A stretch of DNA of 64,000 nt, taken from contig NC_092800.1 of NCBI RefSeq assembly GCF_918797505.1, positions 44,013,864 to 44,077,863 of the forward strand, written 5' to 3'. Below, in pieces: positions 1 through 10,261 of the stretch (position 1 is the first letter of the stretch; each line of letters starts with the position of its first letter). Made by a program: the position numbers and the translations under genes. Below the pieces are notes generated by a model. It was not told the origin of the DNA. It saw only the letters and a program-made list of their open reading frames with translations, and searched no databases. This DNA comes from Bemisia tabaci (Eukaryota; Arthropoda; Insecta; Hemiptera; Aleyrodidae).

Positions 1-250
1 AAAAAAAAAAAACCCGAATTTTTTTCAAGCTGTTTTCTCGGCGTTTTCTCGATTCTTTTAAGATGGAGGGCGGGGGGGGGGGGTCGGGGTCAGGCCAGCG
101 TAATATAATTCAAAAAGGAGGTTGTAATGCTGAGTTATGGGTGCGTTACAAAGGCGAGGGGGTAACAAATCGGAAAAACTGCGTGAAGTTAGTTATATAC
201 TTGAACAGCCCTAAACCATAAAAATGACTTTGTTCGAGAGACACAAAATA
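1..250. other. A-run, G-tract and dispersed repeat KK fragment
   Basis: The window opens with an A12 run and has a G12 tract at 72-83. Bases about 110-215 resemble repeat KK, also seen at 22820-22910 and 39085-39262 (the shared idea is 'gcgttac...atacttgaacagccct'). No coding signal is visible. Confidence 0.45.
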
Positions 251-254
251 ACTC

Positions 255-520
255 CGTAACACACTCTTAAAGATCGAAGAGTGATATTTGGTACCGGAGT
301 CTATTTAGCGCCCAAAAACTACGAGAGATATGCATTCGAAGAGAAATTTGTGCCAGAAAAACATGTGACACTCCACGAGAAGAGTAGATTCCGCTCGTGA
401 TAGTGTAAGTCACTCCGTAAGGAGCGTAGATTTCGCTCCGCATTCATTACACTCGAGGTTTTCAGGCGTTATGCAGACTTCCGCACATTATTTCATTCCA
501 AATTTTGTGACGGTGAGTAA
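255..520. repeat. Rep-JJ copy 1 (palindrome-like dispersed repeat)
   Basis: This segment shares ordered blocks with 23555-24055: a 'ccggagtctattta' block, a 'ggagcg(t)agatttcgctccgcattca' block, 'cactcgaggttttcagg', and the end near 'ttccaaattttgtg'. The two halves are inverted relative to each other, so it is a degenerate palindromic element. No protein is encoded. Confidence 0.55.
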
Positions 521-659
521 GAATGGAAACACACCAAACCGGAAAAATGAAAATTTCCAAGAATTAAAAACAGTCTGATAGTTGTCAAAGTTGGTCTAAA
601 AAAAGGCTTTTTGAAACCGATTTTAGGCCGTAGCGACGCCATTCTTCCTTAATTATTTC

Positions 660-940
660 AACTTTCTATATCGATAGCCAAAGTGCGAAACCGTGTTTAT
701 CCGCGTTTGCGACTTTGCAGATTTTCCTACCATACTTTCATTTTTGTTTCGGAAGAAGTGTGTATCGTAATTTCTTGAAAACGTCCCTGATTTTTCTCCT
801 CTGTTGATAGAATATTCCGTACAAATTTCAAGCTATGAAATTGGCTTGTTTTTCATCGGAGAAAAATAGGCTGAACAATTTCGAAACACGGCAATGAAGA
901 TTATACGTCGTCTCGCACTTTGGCCGTCGATACATTTTTT
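660..940. repeat. Inverted repeat with about 25-bp recognisable arms
   Basis: The arm at 667-690 (core 'gccaaagtgcga') is inverted at 907-933 (core 'tcgcactttggc'). The arms lie about 220 bp apart and similarity decays inwards. This is the size and shape of an old MITE. A small separate hairpin of G5AG/CTC5 lies at 951-966. Confidence 0.5.
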
Positions 941-1474
941 CGATATTAAGGGGGAGTGCTCCCCCAAAAAAATTGATAAAAATCGGTCCATTTCTACTAC
1001 TGCGCCTACATTTCAAAGCCTGGCCATTAGTCTTACACATCCATGGATGTCACGTCGTGATTTTCTCTGGCCCAGTTCACGGAGAGGCACACTACGGCTC
1101 CGAACAGGCTCTGACAGGGGTTGCCATCGGCTCTCGGATCTCGTTTTTCAGTGTTTTCACGCGTGATTTAAATCAAGAGAATGCGGATCGAAGCGGCAAC
1201 GCTGCTCCGACACGCGTCACAGTTTATCAAAACTGCACACGTCGGGGTCTCACCCTCTCCCCTTTGTCGCTCCCCTATCATAATATTACGATGTACGAAT
1301 TCAATTCAGGCGCGAGATATCTTCAGAACTTCCCGCGGCGCACTCGGAGATAATGTATTTCGGAGACCCCCAAACTAATGGTCTCCCAGTACAGTGGACT
1401 ATTTACTATTTACTACGTAAAAGTGCAGTAAACTGTGAGTATAGGTAACTGGAATGTTTTCTTAAAATGGGAAA
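941..1474. other. No repeat recognised; weak open frame only
   Basis: An open plus-strand frame of 126 codons runs from 973 to 1353, with a shorter overlapping frame at 894-1166. The translation has no motif I recognise and no clear splice sites or codon bias. It could be a chance frame or a relic exon. I see no other structure except the hairpin at 951-966. Confidence 0.3.
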
Positions 1475-1476
1475 TA

Positions 1477-1705
1477 CTTTGGAAAAAAAAGTTGCTTGGA
1501 TCTAGAGTCCAGACTCTTAAAAACATTGATGAGAAAAAATACTATTGATTTAATAGGACTTTTTGCTGGAATGAAAAGGATATCCGCCTAAATCAAGCTT
1601 CTTGGCTCGTTGATTCAAGGAAAAATTGGATCGAATCAAGAGTATTTTTCCTTGTCAATGTCATTGAGAGTTTGGACTCTAGATCCAAGCTACTTTTTTC
1701 CAGTG
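1477..1705. mobile_element. Cac-7 palindromic element
   Basis: The arms begin CTTTGGAAAAAAAAG and end CTTTTTTCCAGTG. They share the block 'cttggatctagagtcca' in inverted orientation. TA flanks both ends (1475-1476 and 1706-1707), which fits a 2-bp target duplication. The end resembles the CACTGAAAAA termini of Cac-1 to Cac-4. It is non-autonomous, with no open frame. Confidence 0.65.
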
Positions 1706-2139
1706 TACTTTAAAATATTTTCGCTCTTGTGATACTTTTGGTTAATCTAGGAAGTAAAACACAAACCAACCCTTTAGTGTTTCTTTTGGTACAGTTTGCG
1801 GTGAATCTAATGCAAAAAACAATGGAGGGACTGGGAACCCCAGACTCAACCGCATGCTTGGACTATTTTGTGTTTTAATTCTCGTACGAACCAGCCTTTT
1901 GTGTTGAATTTTCTCTCTGTGTAGGACACAAAATGACACAAATTTCGGCTAATCATTTCGTTTCGATTTTTTTTCGATGAAATTGACCAATTTTTTTGGT
2001 TAATATAACTGCCGCAGTCAAATAGTCAAATCAGGCATTTTATCATATCGACGGTGAAACTGCAAAAATGCACATCTGGGTTACTGCGTTTCAAAATCTC
2101 CGCTCCTATTTTAGTTTTTAAAAGGAGACCGAACATCAA
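1706..2139. other. AT-rich stretch with a short copy of a palindrome end
   Basis: Bases about 2015-2045 match the terminus of the 6862-7317 palindrome (core 'caaatagtcaaatcaggcat'). The rest shows no recognised gene or repeat. A 65-codon minus-strand frame at 1742-1939 has no family resemblance. Confidence 0.35.
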
Positions 2140-2497
2140 TCAATCCTGTCGCCACTCTTTCACTGGACGTCCCCTCCTAGGAGGAATCCAATTCACTGGA
2201 CGTCCCCTCCTAGGAGGAATCCAATTTACTGAACGTCCCCTCCTAGGAGGAATCTAATTCACTGGACGTCCCCTCCTAGGAGGAAATCCAATCAATCATC
2301 TTCTTTGGCAGCATTTCCTCCGTCATCCAGTTAGCATGACCATACCAGACAAACTGTTCGGTCATGACGTTGAATACGATTTCATTTTCGACTCCTATGA
2401 TCTGACGCACTCTTTCATTGCAAACCCGATCTCCTCTGGAAACTCCTGCCGACCTCCTCCAAAAATCCATCTCCGTTATGCAGAGATCCAATGACCT
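2140..2497 (-). pseudogene. Non-LTR retrotransposon (LINE) ORF C-terminus, degenerate
   Basis: Read on the minus strand from about 2490, the frame gives TEMDFWRRSAGVSR, then ERVRQIIGV, QFVWYGHANWM and LPKKMIDW. These are the conserved blocks after the reverse transcriptase domain in many arthropod LINE polyproteins (family knowledge). Only about 70 residues of that region remain, with no reverse transcriptase or endonuclease domain. A 1-bp insertion near 2284-2288 shifts the frame. After it the tail continues as WIPPRRGRP repeats to a stop at 2140-2142, and one repeat has Trp changed to TAG. The upstream edge abuts a Cac-5-like end at 2494-2536. It is a dead fragment, not a working gene. Confidence 0.82.
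2159..2291. repeat. 33-bp minisatellite, 4 units, derived from LINE coding sequence
   Basis: Four units repeat at a period of 33 bp (anchors at 2161, 2194, 2227 and 2260). Each contains the perfect 12-bp palindrome CCTCCTAGGAGG. On the minus strand each unit is 11 codons (WIPPRRGRPVN), matching the Pro/Arg-rich motif expected after the MIDW block of the adjoining LINE fragment. Units differ at only a few bases, so the expansion is fairly young or homogenised. Confidence 0.9.
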
Positions 2498-2536
2498 CAA
2501 CTTCAGGTCCTACGCACGAAGTTTTTTTTCCGTGCA
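2494..2536. mobile_element. Isolated terminus of Cac-5 family
   Basis: The block 'cctacgcacgaag' plus a T8 run and 'ccgtgca' closely matches the right end of the element at 45179-45467 ('cccacgcacgag', T8, 'ctccgtg'). Only one end is present. It directly adjoins the LINE fragment, so the two were joined by an insertion or deletion. Confidence 0.6.
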
Positions 2537-3200
2537 TCTTCGATTTTTTCGAAAGATCCGGAAAATTTTGGGAATCTCAAAAGTTCCGAGAAAAATTCAG
2601 TGAAATCTTAAAAATTCCGAAATTAGGCACTATCTCTGGAGATGGAAGCACTGCCTTCAAGGAAGAACTACGAACGCGATTCAAGAAGGCGCTTCCCAGA
2701 AGTAAAATCCAGGGTCATAAGTTCCGGGATTCTTCTTCGCAATTTTTTCGAAAGATCCGGAAAATTTCGGGAATTTCAAAAGTTCCAAGAAAAATTCAGT
2801 AAAATCTCAAAAAATCCGAAATTAGGCACTACCTCTGGGAAATGTAAGCACTGTCTTCAAGGAAGAACTACGAAGGCGATTCAAGAAGGGGCCTCCCAGA
2901 AGTAAAATCCAGCGTTTGAGCAGTCTCCCATTCTTGTCTGTCAAAAGTTCCGGATTGGAACTTTTTGTTCCATTCTCTCCCTCCATGGCGTCAAAAGTTC
3001 CGGATTATCTTCGATTTTTCGGAAGATCCGGAAATGCGAAAGATCCGGAAAATTTGGCAATTTCAAAAGTTTCGAGAAAAATTCAGTGAAATTGTAAAAA
3101 TCCGAAATTAAGTACTATCTCTGGAAATGGAAGCACTGCCTTCAAGGAAGAACTACGAAGGCGATTCAAGAAGGGGCTTCCGGGAAGTAAAATCCAGGGC
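2537..3200. repeat. Rep-K: three tandem copies of a 170-190 bp repeat
   Basis: Copies lie at about 2538-2712, 2735-2912 and 3008-3199. Each runs from 'cgaaagatccggaaaatt' through 'aaattcagt', 'ccgaaatta', 'gcactg' and 'caaggaagaactacgaa' to 'agtaaaatccag'. A spacer at 2913-3007 holds two further 'gtcaaaagttccggatt' blocks. Related TTCCGG-rich sequence occurs at 41600-41900 and, inverted, at 47290-47520. Open frames here are by-products of the repeat. Confidence 0.85.
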
Positions 3201-3620
3201 ACTGAGCGGTGCGGCTCAACTCTCGACGCGCGAACGAGCGTAAGTGACACCAGTGACGAGCGCGGCAGATAACAATGAAATTAGGAGACAAACGACAGCT
3301 CCGAGAGGGGGGTAATAGTAGCGACTACCGAGAGGAATGGAGCCGAGCCGCCAGGAAAATCGAAGTCCCGGAGTGAAAAAATCGCGGGAACATCAATAAT
3401 TCAGCGGTTTCGGGATCGGGAGCCCGGGCGTACGTGTGGAGCCTCGCGAATGGAAAACGGGACCAGGAGAAGTGGTTTTCGGGGGAGGGGGGAGGGGTGG
3501 AGGACGGGGAAGGGGGGAGGCTTATGTGCTCAGCCTTAGCCGGGTTCAAACGGGAGTGCTATTGCAATTTGATGTTGCATTTCCACGCGGGGTCTGAGGT
3601 GCATCGAAAGCGGACCCGGC
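3201..3620. other. GC-rich island, purine-rich
   Basis: This stretch is GC-rich, with a G-rich purine tract at about 3475-3525 and several CpGs. No coding motif is recognised. Overlapping frames on both strands look like compositional artefacts. Confidence 0.4.
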
Positions 3621-3659
3621 AGATGCGGTGGGTCGATTCTTGAGTCGCTGTCGAGCGGT

Positions 3660-4460
3660 CACGATCGATATAGAGTACCTGTATGGGGAGAGCACGGACG
3701 CGTCAAAATATGGAGCTCTTAAGACCCGAAGAGCAGCGACCCGTCTGATAGGGAAAGCGACAGAAATATGCTGCTGCCAGTCTTCAGATTCCAATATCAA
3801 ACCAAGATGGTCAAAAATGTTCATCATAGACGGATCGCCTTCAGCAGATGGGAACCAAGCCACATCAGCTATGGCCAAACTTGATCGGACGATTTAATTT
3901 TTCACATGAACGGTTGTGCGGATTTTTGGGCAAATTACATAAAGAAATTTGCTTCGTACTTCGCCAAAAATTTACTGGAAGTTGCACAAAAATCCGCACA
4001 ACTGTTTTCATGTAAAAAATTAAATAGCTCAGTTAAATTTGGGAATAGCTGCGATGCGGTTTGGTTCCTTTCTGCTTGCCATGGTTCATTTAATCTTGCT
4101 CCGAAACTACAAGAGAGAAACACCCGCCCACAGTTAAGCCGGTAGGTGTAACAACGGAAGCGCCTTCAACTGCAGATGCATACAACTCTTCATACTCCGA
4201 ATACAACTATTCGTACTCGATGGACGTCCGTGTTGCGTACGCCTACATTGAAGGCGCTCGGATTTTCCTCGCCGTCGTGACGTCTGATGTGGCTTGGTTC
4301 CTCTCTGCTCAACATCAAACCAAGATGGTCAAAAATGTTTATCATAAATGGATCGCCCTAATCAAATGGGAACCAAGCATTATCAGCCATGGCCAAACTT
4401 GATCGGACGGTTTAATTTTTCACATGAACGGTTGTGCGGATTTTTGGGCAAATTTCAGTT
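3660..4460. repeat. Rep-I composite: 480-bp unit between direct repeats
   Basis: A unit of about 480 bp (3834-4315) matches 18687-19160. It starts with 'gggaaccaagccacatcagct' and ends 'gatgtggcttggttcctctctgctcaac'. Inside lies a 'gcgccttca...tgaaggcgc' palindrome (about 4153-4246). Bases 3789-3937 recur at 4313-4457, so the unit is flanked by about 146-bp direct repeats, indicating tandem duplication. The leading part (3660-3830) is related to 24830-25000. The terminal motif is shared with MITE-I at 37456-37708. Confidence 0.75.
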
Positions 4461-4462
4461 TT

Positions 4463-4789
4463 TCTATCCCTAAAAAAGTTGACCCTCAAAAAGTTGCGTT
4501 TTCTGAACAAAAAAGTGTTCCATCTGGTTAAAAAACAACTATAAATCTGTTAGGAGGCTATTATCTCAAATTTTTAGAGCTCTGGGGTAACTGCTTCAGC
4601 CCTAATAAAATCACAAATCGACGAAATTCGTCAATTTTCGGAATCGTACATTCCAAAAATATGCTATTCGCCAGCACTTGAACTTCACTAGAATTCTGAA
4701 ACTTGCGCAAAGTTTTTTCTTAACTAAATGATGCACTTTTTTGTCCAGAAAATGCAACTTTTTATGTATTGACTTTTTGTTGGATACCC
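4463..4789. repeat. Palindromic element with 75-80 bp arms
   Basis: The left arm 'tatccctaaaaaagttga...gttgcgttttctg' is inverted at the right as 'cagaaaatgcaac...gactttttgttggata'. The arms also share the 'acaaaaaagtg' segment. The middle (about 4550-4700) is unique. The size fits a MITE. No target duplication is clear. Confidence 0.65.
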
Positions 4790-5027
4790 TACTCAACACC
4801 TTCTACGAATTTTGAAGCAGTACGATTGACTTTTGAGTCTACGACACGCACGTCACAAATTTTCATCGTGATTAGGACTCGACCGTTCGGGAGGTGGCAA
4901 ATAAAGTGCAATTTTCTCTTGCACGGGGATGCATCAGTCAGGTTGGAAAGGACCCAAGAGGAGTGAAGGAGCGGGATTAATTAAGCCCCAACACGTGCGA
5001 TGCAGCGATGAGTCAGCGTCAGCGATT
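4790..5027. other. No feature recognised
   Basis: Mixed-composition DNA without a repeat I can match. A 65-codon plus-strand frame (4769-4966) has no recognisable motif. Confidence 0.3.
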
Positions 5028-5152
5028 ACGCCGCTCCGCCAACGTAAGGGCATAACCGCTTTTCGAGTCGAGCCCTAGCGTCCATGTAACTCCACACATG
5101 CCAGGGCTCATCCGTAGCTGAGTTATGCCCTTACGTCAGGGGAGCGACGATT
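5028..5152. repeat. Pal-O palindrome with 40-bp Q core at its centre
   Basis: The arms contain ACGTAAGGGCATAAC at 5042-5056 and its inverse at 5122-5136, with partial matching out to 'cgctcc/ggagcg'. The centre (5070-5109) is a spacer of exactly 40 bp that begins GAGCCCTAG and ends CAGGGCTC. Spacers of the same length with matching ends lie at 18300-18339 and 48421-48460. Confidence 0.8.
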
Positions 5153-5380
5153 AGTGGCCGCCTGAAAAATCCGCACACGTGAAAAATCAGCGACCTGCTC
5201 AAAGATGGCGCCAACATCTCATCGCGGTGGCGTCATATCGTGAAGAATTCTTCACGCTGGTCACTCAGATATTTCATCATTCATATGCAGAGACAATATA
5301 TTTCTGACTTCATTTGCACGAAAAATCTTAGCAATGTTTTCTGGTTTTACGGATGTGAAGTGGGCCACGAGACCATAAAT
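5153..5380. other. No feature recognised
   Basis: No repeat or motif is matched. A short plus-strand frame begins at 5240 and runs into the Pal-M copy, so it is not supported as a gene. Confidence 0.3.
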
Positions 5381-5517
5381 GGACTGCATTTTGCAATTTG
5401 GAACTATAAATTCTGGCTCTTCTGGAAAAACACTTATGTGTATAGGGGGTCTAATGGCACATACGTTGTTTTTAAACCGGGCTAGAATTTATAGTCCCAG
5501 ATTGCAAAATGTAGTCT
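5381..5517. repeat. Pal-M, complete copy
   Basis: The outer arms GGACTGCATTTTGCAATTTGG and the inverse 'cagattgcaaaatgtagtc' enclose 'aaacacttatgtgtataggg...ctaatggcacatacgttgttt'. Related copies or parts lie at 8778-8870, 14540-14612, 22912-23048, 25074-25193, 36592-36700, 48291-48520 and 51153-51507. It is a non-coding inverted-repeat element. Confidence 0.8.
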
Positions 5518-5583
5518 AAATGAACTGAAACTTGCGAGTACATTCCTTTAAAGCTAAATAACGCGTAGAACACGATGCACTCA

Positions 5584-5700
5584 CACTGAAAAAAAAAGAT
5601 TGGTAGAATTTACCATTCCTTCACGCTGTATTTCACACAGCGTCAATTCAGAGTCAATTCTTCAAGAAGGAAATTAAACGTTACTATTTACTGGTATGTG
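5584..5700. mobile_element. Cac-2, left half only
   Basis: It starts CACTG followed by an A-run and 'gattggtagaatttacca', then 'cacgctgtatttcacacagcg'. This matches the left halves of 20690-20885 and 60708-60881. The match ends after 'ttactatttactggta', so the right half is missing. Confidence 0.75.
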
Positions 5701-6554
5701 TGAAATTGTAGTTCCGATGTGCAAATGCAGCAGAATTGTGATATCGGTACTGGAGCATGTAGGAGTTTGTTACAATAATATTGAGACAAAACCACTCAAA
5801 AATATCAGACCCAACCGGAGTTTTGGCGATTTGGAATAGCATCATAACTTATGACTTTACCGACATTTTTTGGTTTTGAAAATTCTCTCCAAGTGGCAAC
5901 AGTGGATGCCACTGACTATCCGTGGTCTAATCGAATTAGCACTGCAGATGTACAGCTCTGGAATTGCGAAGCCTTCTTAACCTCCAGCCCCCTCTCTTCC
6001 CCCTCGAAGAAAAAAAAAACAACAACGTTTCTGCTGCTTTAGAAAAAGGGCCAAATGAATGATGGAGAAAAATTAAAAGGAAATTGGACTGAGAAGCTGA
6101 ATTGTAATCATTAAGCGAAAAAGAAACTCAACTGAACCACTACGATTATATGTTTTCTTTTGAATGATCGAATAAGAAAATAAAAGAATCCATAAGTAAA
6201 TACATTAGCATAAAAATGAAAATAAATAAATTAGCACGCAGTTTCAACACATGGAAAATTCAAAGTGCGACGACATCGGGATCTAAATTAGCTGAGAGCA
6301 TATCGAGTTTAAAATCGAATTGATATCTCGATTGCAAATTTGGATAATTTCGAAGGTTCCAAGATAAAACTTTATTTTATACCACTTCCTCCATATTGGA
6401 TTTTTCCATTTTCAAAATTTAAGTTGAAATTCAAGTTTCTTGTCTAAATGACACTGGCATTAAGTTACACAAACATCAATCAAACAGGAGCTGCATATCG
6501 TAGGATTGATAGGACTCTTCAAAGTGGTAAAACAATACCAGTCAGTTTACATAC
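5701..6554. other. AT-rich stretch, nothing recognised
   Basis: AT-rich DNA without a matched repeat, recognisable protein or structural RNA. It contains a short A-rich run at 6009-6021. Confidence 0.3.
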
Positions 6555-6630
6555 CATAGTGCGCCTTCAATTACGTTTGATACTGTGCAATACTTCCGTG
6601 GTGGAATAGTTGCTCAGTGCGCCTTCAGCA
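6555..6630. repeat. Rep-DD, short dispersed repeat (inverse at 36253-36330)
   Basis: The block 'gtgcgccttcaatta...gatactgtgcaatacttcc...ggtggaatagttgc' matches 36253-36330 in the opposite orientation. It ends in 'gcgccttca', a motif shared with Rep-I and Rep-D. Confidence 0.65.
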
Positions 6631-6861
6631 GTGTCGCTTCGCTTTGAAGACAGAAGATAACGATTACCACTGAAATTACGCACTAGCGCGTGTGCAGTTG
6701 CACATTCTCTCACCTCCGACGGCGAGGTAAAAATCATCTCTGCGACGTTGCAAGTTTTTCACCGCCTATTTCATGTGTGTGAACGAAAATATTACTTTCA
6801 AATCTGCATTTTTCCCGAGATTTGATGAAAAATATGATTTTGGTGTTTCAATCAGGTCGAT

Positions 6862-7317
6862 TTGTATGTGTCGCAGGCAAATAGTCAAATCAGGCATTTT
6901 ATCAAATGCCTGGGCAGATACTTAAATTTTCAGAGTTTACGCGATCTTTTATGTTTTCACAAAGACGTCTCTAATTTTCAATATTTTGAGACAAAAAATC
7001 CGTTAAAGTACAAACTGTCATTTTATTTCCTGTTCAAAAATGCTCCTCATAATTTTTCATCCGTCCAAATCGTGAAAACTTTTTATTTTACAAAATGTTG
7101 CATATTTTGAGACAAATTCGCATCAAAGGAATAGAAGAAACGTATTTCTGATCGTACGGAACAAGTTTTTACAGGAAATTCTTTTCCACGTGATCAGAGA
7201 ATTATTTCGTCTACTGTCAGCAAAATAATCAGAATTTAAGTCTAAATAGGAATATTCAACTATTTGCCCAGGCATTCAACAAGATGCCTAATTTGACTAT
7301 TTGCGTGCGACATATGC
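6862..7317. repeat. Palindromic element CC with about 55-bp terminal inverted repeats
   Basis: The left end (6862-6915) contains 'caaatagtcaaatcaggcat' and 'aaatgcctgggca'. The inverse ends at 7317 with 'tgcccaggcatt', 'atgcctaatttgactatttg' and 'gcgacatatg'. The 340-bp interior is AT-rich with no coding capacity. A terminal fragment occurs at about 2015-2045. Confidence 0.8.
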
Positions 7318-8777
7318 TTACGTTAGAATGTGAAAAAGAAGTATAGCAGGAACGTCTTATCGAACAAAGTCGTATCCGAAATTTATACTATTTGAAATGA
7401 ACGGTTCGGAACAAGATTTGCAAAAGTGTCAAACTGACCGTGCGTTCAAGTCAGCTCGCTTTTGCGAGATGGAAACATTATGCATCTTGATCATATTCCT
7501 CCCAATAACCAAAGAAAGAAAATAAAAAACATATAAATGAAAATCAATCACATGAACATATAAATAGTTAGTTAGTCAGTTTTAGTTAACGACGCTATTT
7601 ACGTCGGGGACTAGGCAATTTTAAATTTTTAAATTTAATTTCTTGAAGAGTTTTAAAATTTCTGTTACTACCATTAAATAAACGAGGAATTGGAAGGTAT
7701 AACATAAAAGCAGACATCCCTTTTCGTCGTTATTGAACTTGAATTTTCTCGGTAAAATCTCACCGGAACTTTCATTCCGTACTCATATTTTTCAAACTGG
7801 AAACTATTCTTTTTCCAGCAGTTGGCTAAAACTAAATTTATGTTGACTTTCTCTAATGGGCTTACATTTTTTTCTACAAAAATTACAATGCTACTTTGTT
7901 GCGACGAAGACGGTAAATCTCGTTGCTGCTTAAATACCTTGAAGGAAATCCTATGAACGCGATGCATATTCTGTGTTTTTAAACCAATTTTTAGCCCCCT
8001 GAAATGTGCTGTCGAGCTACCTGACTGTCAATAACGCTTGTATATGCAATTATGTTTGATTTGAAAAGGATCAACCCTGCCCACCTCCCTCAGCCCTCAC
8101 CTAATCCGTAAAACTGTCGCTTCATTGAGAGGGGAAGGGGGGCTTGTTAAGCTGTGAGTTGAATACGGCTCGTAGCAAACCAGGTGATAATTGCGTTGCT
8201 CGTATTTGACTGATTAACAAATTAAGCTGCAATACTTGGTGAAATTTCACAGTCAGGAGTCTGATGGTTGCTTAAATTTTTCCACGTAGTTTGAACGTCA
8301 GTATTTATTTTCGTCACTTGCCGAGATGATTGCAGTAGATCTGTTACATGCAGGAGAAGGGGCAAACTGAGTAGATTTATTTCAGGTTTCATATCACGAA
8401 AATCACATTAAACACGTCAATGTTGCATTATTTGCGGGGTCTGTATTTCAGATTTTCAAAAGTCTGCCCGACTGAAATCGACCTGAATGCCAGTCTGTGT
8501 TGCGATGAGTTAAGATTCTTTGACTGTTGCTCTTTTCATTTGACAGGTTAAGAAAAACTGTGCATCACAGGTGAAAAACAGTTTTTATGGAGCTCATGTA
8601 ACTTTGTTGGTTTGCCCAACAATAAGTTTGATATAGTGACTGATTTGAGCAGCTGTAAATTTAATATTTTTTTCTCTTTTTTTGGGGGGGGGGGGGGAGG
8701 CGCAGAAAGTTTGAATTTCCTAACTTTAGGGTAAGCGTCAATTCTAAATACCCGTTTGTAAGTTAATTTTAATTTTT
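7318..8777. other. Long stretch without recognised gene
   Basis: Bases are mostly AT-rich. A 97-codon minus-strand frame at 7674-7967 has no recognised motif. Bases 8684-8697 are a G14 homopolymer followed by 'aggcgcag'. No repeat match to the rest of the window was found here. Confidence 0.35.
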
Positions 8778-8870
8778 AGAAACAACGTATGTAGTTTCCC
8801 AATGCACACAAGCGTTTTGACGGATGAGCCAGAAATTGTAGGTCCTATAATCGCAAAATTTAGTCCAAAT
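8778..8870. repeat. Pal-M half copy
   Basis: It contains 'gaaacaacgtatgtag', 'tttcccaatgcacacaagcg', 'atgagccagaaattgtagg' and 'cgcaaaatttagtcc', in the order of a Pal-M right half. The left arm is missing. Confidence 0.65.
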
Positions 8871-9298
8871 CGACGGCGTGAGTCCGCATTCACATATCTC
8901 GTTTGCGGTGTCTGAAAATCTTCGCCTCCATGTTATTTTTTTGAAGGAGAACAAATTGACATCATTCCTTGAAGTTTCTGCAGAATTTTCGTCGCACAGA
9001 GAAGAAAAATCACGGCAGTTTTAAAGCATTGTCGTCAAGTAGTTTTCAGTTTGAAAAATAAAGTAGGAAGTCTGCGACGTCGCAAACCGAGGTATGTGAT
9101 TGCCGGCTTACACCGTCGAAATGGTTCCTAAGCTGTCAAATAAGAGATTCCCCGCCCTAGAACAAATTCCGTGATTTTTTTCTCGAAATTTCTCATTTCC
9201 TGACGAATTCCGGTCTTCGCAATTTCTCTAAGTTCTAAACACCATACTTCACGCTGATTATGGAAGATTTGAATAGCACGTACTTTCGATACGTAGTC

Positions 9299-9557
9299 TG
9301 GTCCGTCACGCTAAGGAAAAACGCCGTATGAACATTCGAGACTTGCCAAATTTCCTTCAGTAAAATGTTTAGTTTTGGGGAGTGTTGAGAATATTTTTCC
9401 TTGAGATTTTCAGAAGTTTTAGATAAAATTACGAACAAAATTATCTGAGAAATTGGTTGACAAATATTCAAAAATTTTCTCTAAGAATTAGTGATTTGCC
9501 AAGGGAAATTTGGCAACGAGTGAAGGCTCATAAGACGTTTTTTCTTACCACGGTAGC
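9299..9557. mobile_element. MITE-A copy 1
   Basis: The left end 'gctaaggaaaaacgccgtat' and 'gacttgccaaatttcc' mirror the right end 'ggaaatttggcaacg', 'agacg' and 'cacggta'. The length and internal 'aaattacgaacaaaattatc' block match other MITE-A copies. It is non-coding. Confidence 0.85.
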
Positions 9558-10261
9558 ACGGTGCTTCACCTCAAGCCCAACTCTGTCCCGCGCGGTCTGG
9601 AGCCACGTTCCGTTTTTTCATTCCCCGGCGGCGCGGTCCGCGTTCCGACTCGGGGAACCGCACGCGAACGCGGGGAAGCGGTCAGCGGAACGTGAGAGGC
9701 GGACGGCGGTGGCGGCGGGAAAAGTGTTCGCTTTTTACCCGCGGGATGATTAATGACGCTGGCAGCCAGAAGCCAATAACCCGACCTTTATTGAGTCACG
9801 CAGCGACTTTATCCCTCCGCGACGGCATTTCGTCTCCTCATCGACACAAGAACGCAACTGCACTCCGGCGACAAATCTTACCCTCCGTTTACCTTCATAC
9901 TTTCCAGGACCAAGATTCAAATGGAGATACGTTGTTTTGTCGCGAGGATGACGATACAGTCGAGTGCAGCCGGACAGCTTTCGTATTATTTCTGCGTTTC
10001 GTCTCCATCCGCGTTCGCCTCCCCCGGAATGAATGTCAATCTTAACGTTTTTATCTGCGTTACGGTAATATCTCTAAGGAGCTTTCGGTGCGTTTCGCCG
10101 GGGCCCTTTGTATTTATTTGTTAACAAGGCCCGTTAGGCGGCGCGGCGGTGGAGGATAAAATATTCAAACCGCAGCCGTTTTACGCCCCGGCGTTTTTCG
10201 CTCCGGGCGCGTGGTTCGGGCTGGCTTTCAGTGGTCTGTCCAGGAATGTTGTGCGGATAAC
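9558..10261. other. GC-rich island
   Basis: About 700 bp of GC- and CpG-rich sequence between AT-rich repeats. Overlapping frames at 9457-9753, 9692-10045 and 9921-10124 show no family resemblance. It could hold regulatory DNA or a relic exon, but I see no motif that decides. Confidence 0.4.

Noticed and set aside
1..12. Poly(A) tail or telomeric end
   Set aside because: A12 at the window edge has no telomere repeats or transcript next to it. It is a simple homopolymer.
973..1353. 126-codon plus-strand frame
   Set aside because: It is not tied to a repeat, but it has no recognisable motif, splice context or codon bias. I left it as an unsupported frame.
2054..2257. Plus-strand frame with an 11-residue repeat
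   Set aside because: It is the antisense reading of the 33-bp minisatellite. The minus strand carries the LINE-derived meaning.
2159..2291. CRISPR-like direct repeats
   Set aside because: The units are contiguous without spacers and derive from LINE coding DNA, in a eukaryotic context.
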